Positions 59,132 to 64,000 of a DNA stretch of 64,000 bases are shown one piece after another. Where the stretch lies: NCBI RefSeq assembly GCF_001418475.1, contig NZ_LIQX01000029.1, forward strand, positions 1 through 64,000. Direction: 5' to 3'. Both the position numbers and the translations under genes were made by a program. The notes under the pieces were generated by a model. The model saw nothing but the letters and a program-made list of their open reading frames with translations, was not told the origin of the DNA and ran no database searches. Within the stretch, counting starts at the first letter, position 1, and each line of letters opens with the position of its first letter. The stretch is from Streptomyces ossamyceticus (GTDB lineage Bacteria > Actinomycetota > Actinomycetes > Streptomycetales > Streptomycetaceae).

Positions 59132-59803
59132 GTGGACCACTCGAAAGAAGCACCCGGCGGTGACGTCTCCGCCGTCGCGGCCCTGGACGAGCCGACGCGC
59201 CGGCGGCTGTACGACCACGTGGCGCGGCAGTCCGGCCCGGTCGGCCGGGACGACGCAGCCCATGCCCTGGGCCTGGCGCGACAGACGGCGGCCTTCCACC
59301 TCGACCGGCTGGCCGCCGAGGGGCTGCTGGAGGTGGTCTACGAGCGGCGCAGCGGACGCAGCGGGCCGGGCGCCGGGCGGCCCGCGAAGCTGTACCGGCG
59401 CTCCGGGAAGCAGATCAGCGTCACTCTGCCCGAGCGGCGCTACGAGCTGGCCGGGCGGCTGCTGGCGCAGGCGGTGGAGGTGTCCGACGCGACGGGCGAA
59501 GCGGTCCGTGAGGTGCTGCACCGCAAGGCGGCGGAGCTGGGCGAGCGGTTGGGCGGGCAGGAGACCGCCGGGGTGGTGGACCTGCTGGAACGCCAGGGCT
59601 TCGAGCCGCGCCTCGACGGGGAGGCGATCGTGCTCGGCAACTGCCCCTTCCATGCGCTGGCCCGCGAGCACACCGAGACGGTGTGCGGAATGAACCTGCA
59701 TCTGCTGCGCGGCGTGCTCAGCACGCTCGGCGAGGACGGCTGGGAGGCCCGCCTCATGCCCTCCCCGGACCACTGCTGCGTCCGCCTGCTGCCCGTCGCC
59801 TGA
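59132..59803 (+). CDS. HTH regulator with C-terminal cysteines (SufR-like)
   Basis: The protein has a winged helix (LDEPTRRRLYDHVARQSGPVGRDDAAHALGLARQTAAFHLDRLAAEGLLEVVYE). The C-terminal domain carries cysteines in LGNCPFHALAREHTETVCGMNLHLLRG and PDHCCVRLL, an arrangement (C-x13-C...CC) resembling iron-sulfur sensing regulators such as SufR. GTG 59132 is chosen because a TACACT -10-like box lies just before it, suggesting a leaderless message; an ATG at 59105 is the longer alternative. It probably regulates the divergent doxX by redox or NO. Confidence 0.8.
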   Translation: MDHSKEAPGGDVSAVAALDEPTRRRLYDHVARQSGPVGRDDAAHALGLARQTAAFHLDRLAAEGLLEVVYERRSGRSGPGAGRPAKLYRRSGKQISVTLPERRYELAGRLLAQAVEVSDATGEAVREVLHRKAAELGERLGGQETAGVVDLLERQGFEPRLDGEAIVLGNCPFHALAREHTETVCGMNLHLLRGVLSTLGEDGWEARLMPSPDHCCVRLLPVA

Positions 59804-59926
59804 CCGTCGGGGCAGTGGTTCCGATGCGGGTCGGCTCCGTGGATGCCGGCTGGGTCGCCGCAGTCGGCGAGGGGCCTCAGACGGTCCTCGGAGGCGGTGC
59901 CCGGCTCGGCGGCGTAGAGGGTCACG

Positions 59927-60298
59927 TCAGGTCGTGGACGACGCGCGGCGAGAGGGGAAGGGCCAAGGCGCGATACGCCAGCTCCAGGCCCCCTCGGGGC
60001 GCCGCAGTCGTTTGACGCCCTCGTGGCTGATGCGGACGTCGTGCGCGGCCCGGATGGCCCGGAAGTCGGGGCGTGGTGTGGAGAGTTCACCGACCGGCTC
60101 CCGCAGGGACCTGCCGTAGGGGTCCCGACCGGCCTCGGCGCGGAGCGGTGCCGCGGCGGCGGTCGCGCCGTCCTCCCAGCCGACGAAGAAGTGCCGGGAG
60201 CCGGGGCCGAGGAAGAAGGCAGTCGGGGCTGGAGGGCATGCGCTCCACGGTCGCCGCGTGGCGCCGGGGAGGGAGGTCGAGCTTGTACCCCCCATGTA
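59927..60298 (-). pseudogene. Frameshifted small hypothetical protein
   Basis: One leftward frame reads GYKLDLPPRRHAATVERMPSSPDC. The natural continuation FFLGPGSRHFFVGWEDGATAAAAPLRAEAGRDPYGRSLREPVGELSTPRPDFRAIRAAHDVRI...WSWRIAPW is in the next frame, ending at 59927. One extra base in the GGC at about 60218-60220 explains the break. A GGGGGG run near the apparent start blurs the N-terminus. Family unknown, but composition and codon use look genuine. The rest of 59804-60484 holds nothing else. Confidence 0.6.
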
Positions 60299-60484
60299 CA
60301 CGACCTTCCGCGGGCCGGGCGAAGCGGGCAGGGCCGACGGCGGGGCACCGCACGACGCGGGGCACCGCACGACGCGGACGGCGGGGCACCGCACGACAGC
60401 CCGGCGAGGAAGCGGCCGGCCGCATCGGTCACACTCGGTGCCGCGCACCACGCCCCCGTTCTCCACACCTTTCAGGGACCCACC

Positions 60485-61150
60485 ATGACGACCTTCGCCC
60501 TCATCGGCGCCGGTGCCGGCCTCGGACTGGCCGCCGCCCGCCGCTTCGGCACCGCCGGTCACACCGTCGCCCTCATCGCCCGCGGCGCCGAGCGCCTCGA
60601 CGCCCTGACCGCCGAACTCGCACGCGACGGCGTCCGGGCCCGCGGCTTCACCGCCGACGCCCTGGACCCCGCGTCGCTGGTCACCGCCCTGCGGGCCGCC
60701 GCCGACACCCTCGGACCCGTCGAGATCCTCCAGTACAGCCCCGCTGTGCGCGCCGACTTCATGAAGCCGGTCCTCGACACCACCGCCGACGACCTCGACG
60801 CACCCCTCACGTTCTCCGTCAAGGGCCCCGTCACCGCGGTGAACGCCGTCCTGCCCGGCATGCGCGAACTCGGCCGCGGCACGCTCCTGTTCGTCAACGG
60901 GGGAAGTGCCGTACGCCCCCACCCGGAACGCGCCGGCACCTCCATCGCCTTCGCAGCCGAGGGCGCCTACGCGCGCATGCTCCACGACACGCTCGCCCCG
61001 GAGAACGTCCACGCCGCCCAGCTGATCGTCCCCGGCGCCATCCACCCCGACTCCGAGCACAGCAACCCCGGCACCCTGGCCGAACGCCTCTACGCCATGC
61101 ACACCGAGCGGGACGGCTTCCGCCACTACGCCGAGGCCCTGCCCGACTGA
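60485..61150 (+). CDS. Short-chain dehydrogenase/reductase
   Basis: The 221-residue SDR has an atypical nucleotide motif GAGAGLGLA at residues 8-16, then VALIARGAERLDALTAEL. The usual catalytic YxxxK is replaced by an AEGAYARMLH region (Tyr present, no Lys four residues on), so catalysis may differ or be lost. It resembles putative SDRs of streptomycetes. ATG 60485 lies directly after ACCTTTCAGGGACCCACC. No operon partners. Confidence 0.8.
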   Translation: MTTFALIGAGAGLGLAAARRFGTAGHTVALIARGAERLDALTAELARDGVRARGFTADALDPASLVTALRAAADTLGPVEILQYSPAVRADFMKPVLDTTADDLDAPLTFSVKGPVTAVNAVLPGMRELGRGTLLFVNGGSAVRPHPERAGTSIAFAAEGAYARMLHDTLAPENVHAAQLIVPGAIHPDSEHSNPGTLAERLYAMHTERDGFRHYAEALPD

Positions 61151-61158
61151 TCCGGCCC

Positions 61159-61228
61159 GGCTGATCGGGCCCGGCTGATCGGGCCCGGCTGATCGGGCCC
61201 GGCTGATCGGGCCCGGCTGATCGGGCCC
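61159..61228. repeat. Five perfect 14-bp tandem repeats
   Basis: GGCTGATCGGGCCC is repeated five times without change, with a degenerate copy just before. Each junction forms GGGCCC palindromes. It lies directly after the SDR stop and may terminate transcription. Confidence 0.9.
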
Positions 61229-61304
61229 GGATCCGGCCCGACGGGCGCCGTCCGAGCGGGCACAGACCCGGCGGGGGCCGGCGGGGTGGCGGGTGCCGCC
61301 CGGT

Positions 61305-61853
61305 TCAGCGGCGTCCGCCGAACTCCCAGTCGTGGACCTCGATGTCGGCGTATCGGTCCGTGGTCAGGACCGCGCGGGCCTCGTCAGGGTCGGCGGCCCT
61401 GATCAGCACGGCCGTGCCCAGCCAGGTCTCGCCGTCGTCGGCCAGCAGCGGCCCGTACGCGATCAGCCCGTCATGGCCGGGCGGCACGACGAGGTCGGCG
61501 GGCCCGCCCGAGCCGAGGCCGAGCACCAGGTACCGGTTGCCGCCGGTCCGGCCGCCGGGAAACTCCCACATGGTCCGCCCCAGCAGGTTGCGCCACCGGC
61601 GCAGCAGGACGTCGCGGTAGGCACCCGCCTGGTAGTTGGGTTCGTCGAAGGCGAACGCGCGGGCGGCGGCGGGATCCGGCAGATCGACGATGTGGACACT
61701 GCCGGTGGGGGTCTCGCCGTCCTCGGCGAAGGTCGGGCCGCGGGCGATCAGTTGTTCCGCGTACTGATCCATGTAGGACCAGTGCGCTTCCACCAGTTCC
61801 TCGCGCAGGGGGAGGGAGCCGGGCCGGTCACGGTGATAGCAGAGGAACTCCAT
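61305..61853 (-). CDS. YCII-domain protein (two copies)
   Basis: The 182-residue protein has two YCII-like ferredoxin folds. The first is FLCYHRDRPGSLPLREELVEAHWSYMDQYAEQLIARGPTFAEDGETPTGSVHIVDLPDPAAARAFAFDEPNYQAGAY. The second is YLVLGLGSGGPADLVVPPGHDGLIAYGPLLADDGETWLGTAVLIRAADPDEARAVLTTDRYADIEVHDWEFGGRR. ATG 61853 is chosen for GAGGG 9 bases upstream. Function unknown. Confidence 0.85.
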   Translation of the reverse strand: MEFLCYHRDRPGSLPLREELVEAHWSYMDQYAEQLIARGPTFAEDGETPTGSVHIVDLPDPAAARAFAFDEPNYQAGAYRDVLLRRWRNLLGRTMWEFPGGRTGGNRYLVLGLGSGGPADLVVPPGHDGLIAYGPLLADDGETWLGTAVLIRAADPDEARAVLTTDRYADIEVHDWEFGGRR

Positions 61854-62169
61854 GGACACAGACCCTCGCCGAGATCAGGCGCCGCCTCAACCGACTTTCG
61901 TGATCACGGGAGCGGGACCCTGTCATGACCCGCGCCGCGCGTGGTCCTGACGCCGACCGGTAGGGCGTACTCCCCCGACGTACTGCCCCTACATGCGTCC
62001 CGGATGCGGCGCGGCCGCCGCCGGTGCTTGACCCGCCGCGGGGCGCGGGCGTCGCGCCGGTCCGAGGTTCTGTCGACGCGAGGGGAGAGCGAGTCCCCTG
62101 CGAGCGCGCTGCCGTATCTGCCGCCTTATGTGAACGTGCCCTGGGTGGAGGGGCGGTGAGGCCGGGCCG

Positions 62170-62490
62170 ATGGCGCGGGACCTGCTCGCGGGGGCCGTGT
62201 TCCCGTCGGGGCGCCCGCTGTCGCCGAGTCCGCGTGCGTGGCCGACGTACGACATCAGCCTGTTGGCGCGCCACGGAGGGCGCCCCGGACGGCGTGTTCG
62301 CGCCGCGGACGACGAGGGTGAGTACCCGGTGTTCGCCCTCGATCTCGACGACATGCCGTTCCCGGGGCTGACGTGCCCGGGCATCGACGTGGACCTGGCC
62401 GACACAACCGGCCTGCTCCCCCGCGAGGGCGCACTCGTCGGCTACATCAGACGGTGCGGACGACGGTCCCCCCGGCTTCGAGTGCGGTGA
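62170..62490 (+). pseudogene. Fragment resembling DUF1963-type protein (uncertain)
   Basis: A frame from 62170 includes WPTYDISLLARHGG and DEGEYPVFALDLDDMPFPGLTCPGIDVDLADTTGLLPREGALVGYI, which looks like part of a YwqG/DUF1963 N-terminal region. It then runs into the convergent DeoR gene and loses sense. A truncated gene is the likeliest explanation. The rest of 61854-62169 shows no gene. Confidence 0.35.
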
Positions 62491-63208
62491 CCTCGTCGGC
62501 GGCCGCGGTGGTGTCCGTGACCAGAGTGTGCACGACGGCGGCGGGGCCCACGTGGGCGTGGGCGGTGTGGCCGAGTTTGCTGCCGTCGGCGGCGGCGATG
62601 ACGCGGCGGGAGGAGGCGATGGCCGCCTTCTTCACCGCGGCGTCGTCGAGGTCGTAGGCGGTCAGGCCGTCGGCCGCGGTCAGCCCGCAGCAGCCGACGA
62701 CGGCGGTGTCGAAGCGCAGGGCGGCCAGGGAGGCGAGGGTGAGGGGGCCGGTGAGGGCCCCCTCGGCGGCGCGGGGCTGGCCGCCGGGCACGACCAGGGT
62801 GGCCGGACCGGGCGTCTCGGCGAGCAGATGGACGGCTTGCAGGGACAGGGGCATCACGGTCACGGGCCGCTCGCGCAGGAGCCGGGCGACCTCCAGGCAG
62901 GTGGTGCCGCTGTCCAGCAGGACGGTCTCACCGTCGGCGACGAGGGCGGAGATCTCGGCGGCGATCCGGCGTTTGGCGTCGACGGCCTCGCGGGCGCGCA
63001 GCGCGAACGGGGGTTCCTCGCCCCGGAGCAGCAGGGTGCGCGCGCCGCCGCGGACGCGTTCGAGGACTCCCTGGGCGGCGAGGACGTCGAGGTCGCGGCG
63101 GATGGTCATCTCCGAGGCGCCGGTCAGCTCGGCCAACTCCTGGACCGTGGCCCCTCCGGAGTCCCTGACGACCTTGGCGATCAGCCCGTGCCGGTCTGCG
63201 TTGCTCAT
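62447..63208 (-). CDS. DeoR-family regulator
   Basis: The 253-residue protein has a DeoR HTH at 5-55 (DRHGLIAKVVRDSGGATVQELAELTGASEMTIRRDLDVLAAQGVLERVRGGA). A sugar-phosphate-sensing DeoRC domain follows (AAEISALVADGETVLLDSGTTCLEVARLLRERPVTV... FDTAVVGCCGLTAADGLTAYDLDDAAVKKAAI). ATG 63208. It is divergent from an MFS gene across TGTTCGTTA repeats, presumably repressing both until a sugar phosphate appears. Confidence 0.9.
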   Translation of the reverse strand: MSNADRHGLIAKVVRDSGGATVQELAELTGASEMTIRRDLDVLAAQGVLERVRGGARTLLLRGEEPPFALRAREAVDAKRRIAAEISALVADGETVLLDSGTTCLEVARLLRERPVTVMPLSLQAVHLLAETPGPATLVVPGGQPRAAEGALTGPLTLASLAALRFDTAVVGCCGLTAADGLTAYDLDDAAVKKAAIASSRRVIAAADGSKLGHTAHAHVGPAAVVHTLVTDTTAAADEVTALEAGGTVVRTV

Positions 63209-63232
63209 GCCGCGATTGAACACCACTTGCGA

Positions 63233-63288
63233 AATGAACAACAGATCTGTTCGTTAACGCACTTTCCGAACACCATAGATGTTCGTTA
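63233..63288. promoter_or_regulatory. TGTTCGTTA direct repeats and GAACA dyads before the MFS gene
   Basis: TGTTCGTTA occurs at 63248-63256 and 63280-63288, three helical turns apart. AACAGATCTGTT (63240-63251) and GAACA-N7-TGTTC (63268-63284) add dyad symmetry. This is a typical spread DeoR-type operator. Confidence 0.6.
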
Positions 63289-63299
63289 CCCTGGTCGGC

Positions 63300-64000
63300 A
63301 TGGAACGTTCCCTGCGAGCCGCCCGTGTGGCGACCTACGTGTACTTCGTCCTGTGCGGCACCTTGCTGAGCACCTGGGTGGTGCACATCCCCGCGATCGA
63401 GGAGCGCGTCGGCATCAGCCACGCCACGCTCGGCGGGCTGCTGGTGGTGCTCGGGCTCGGAGCCTTCGTGGGCATGCGGGTGGCGGGCCCGCTGACCGAC
63501 CGCCTCGGCACCCGTGTCGTGGTGCCCGTCGGCGGCGTCCTCTGCGGCGCGACCCTGTTCCTGCCCGGTCTCGCCCACGATCCGTGGACGCTGGCCGCCG
63601 CGCTGCTGGTCTTCGGGCTCTGCAACGGCTGTCTGGACGTGAGCATGAACGCCCACGCCGTGCATGTGGAGAAGGCGTACGGCCGCCCCGTCATGTCCGG
63701 ATTCCACGCCACGTTCTCCGTCGGCGGTGTCCTCGCCGCACTCGCCGGAGCGGGCGTGGCGAGCGCCGGCCTGCACCCGGCCGCGGGCATGGCCGCCATG
63801 GGAGCCGTGGGTGTCGTCGTCGCCGTGGCCGCGGCACGCGCCCTGCTGCCCGCAGCACCCGCCGTCGAGGGCCCCGGCTCCGTGCACGGGACCGCGACGT
63901 CACCGGCCGTCGGGGCCGGCAGCACCAGGGGCCGGGTCTGGCTGCTGGCCGTCCTGGCGCTGATGGTGATGCTGTGCGAGGGCGCCGCCAACGACTGGAG
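63300..64000 (+). CDS. MFS transporter (cut by window end)
   Basis: The visible 233 residues show about six to seven hydrophobic helices. The first loop GMRVAGPLTDRLGTRVVVPVGG matches MFS motif A, and GLCNGCLDVSMNAHAVHVEKAYGRPVMSGFHATFSVGG is typical of the FucP/YbjJ-like subgroup. It continues past the window end. Control by the divergent DeoR protein suggests a sugar or polyol substrate. Confidence 0.85.
   Translation, partial: MERSLRAARVATYVYFVLCGTLLSTWVVHIPAIEERVGISHATLGGLLVVLGLGAFVGMRVAGPLTDRLGTRVVVPVGGVLCGATLFLPGLAHDPWTLAAALLVFGLCNGCLDVSMNAHAVHVEKAYGRPVMSGFHATFSVGGVLAALAGAGVASAGLHPAAGMAAMGAVGVVVAVAAARALLPAAPAVEGPGSVHGTATSPAVGAGSTRGRVWLLAVLALMVMLCEGAANDW

Overview
The window is high-GC actinobacterial DNA, almost certainly from a Streptomyces chromosome. 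Supporting signs are strong third-position GC, frequent GTG starts, chains of ATGA/GTGA stop-start overlaps, a WhiB-like protein, Tat and lipoprotein signals, many secreted glycosidases and abundant MFS and one-component regulators. No rRNA, tRNA or CRISPR array was recognised.

Region by region: (1) 0-1.7 kb is the end of an ECF-type (cobalt/nickel-like) transporter operon. (2) 1.7-12.2 kb is an L-fucose (6-deoxyhexose) locus: a leftward catabolic operon (hydrolase, fuconate dehydratase, SDR, aldose dehydrogenase, mutarotase, lactonase) and a divergent sugar ABC importer with an FCD-type GntR regulator. The last operon gene, the lactonase, is split by a 161-bp foldback MITE flanked by TTA duplications. 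Removing the MITE plus one TTA restores a perfect reading frame. (3) 12.2-18.3 kb holds a secreted beta-propeller phytase, an MFS/ArsR pair with an operator between them, and a secreted GH43-AbfB enzyme. (4) 18.3-23.4 kb holds four CNNM/CorC-type membrane proteins in two tandem modules. Each module appears to be led by a short Pro/Arg-rich leader ORF with a Shine-Dalgarno sequence, overlapping the first CNNM gene by 4 bp. This is the most interesting candidate system here. (5) 23.5-27.5 kb holds a Spo0M homologue, a BlaI/M56 pair, TatA and a TetR regulator, with BlaI-box-like palindromes before both spo0M and blaI/tatA. (6) 27.6-39.8 kb is a carbohydrate and metabolism region: LacI remnant, GH78 rhamnosidase, frameshifted YwqG-like gene, PLP decarboxylase with divergent Lrp regulator, GH43, GH5 and a serine hydrolase. 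(7) 39.9-50.8 kb resembles the dormancy/redox-stress island of streptomycetes: cNMP-binding protein, CBS-BON, D-lactate dehydrogenase-like, flavodoxin, two universal stress proteins, SulP, VKOR, SRPBCC and WhiB, with DevR/OsdR-like GGGGCCG...CCC boxes in three promoter regions. (8) 50.9-64 kb holds a PP2C phosphatase, a Rieske membrane protein, a tiny zinc-ribbon protein coupled to a membrane protein, phosphoglucomutase, a methyltransferase, MFS carriers, DoxX with a cysteine-containing regulator, an SDR, a YCII protein and a DeoR/MFS pair cut by the window end.

Several genes are decaying (lactonase, YwqG-like, a 60-kb hypothetical, LacI remnant) and intergenic minisatellites are common, which suggests an accessory, evolving part of the chromosome. 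All functional calls rest on reading translated sequence and motifs; no database search was possible.
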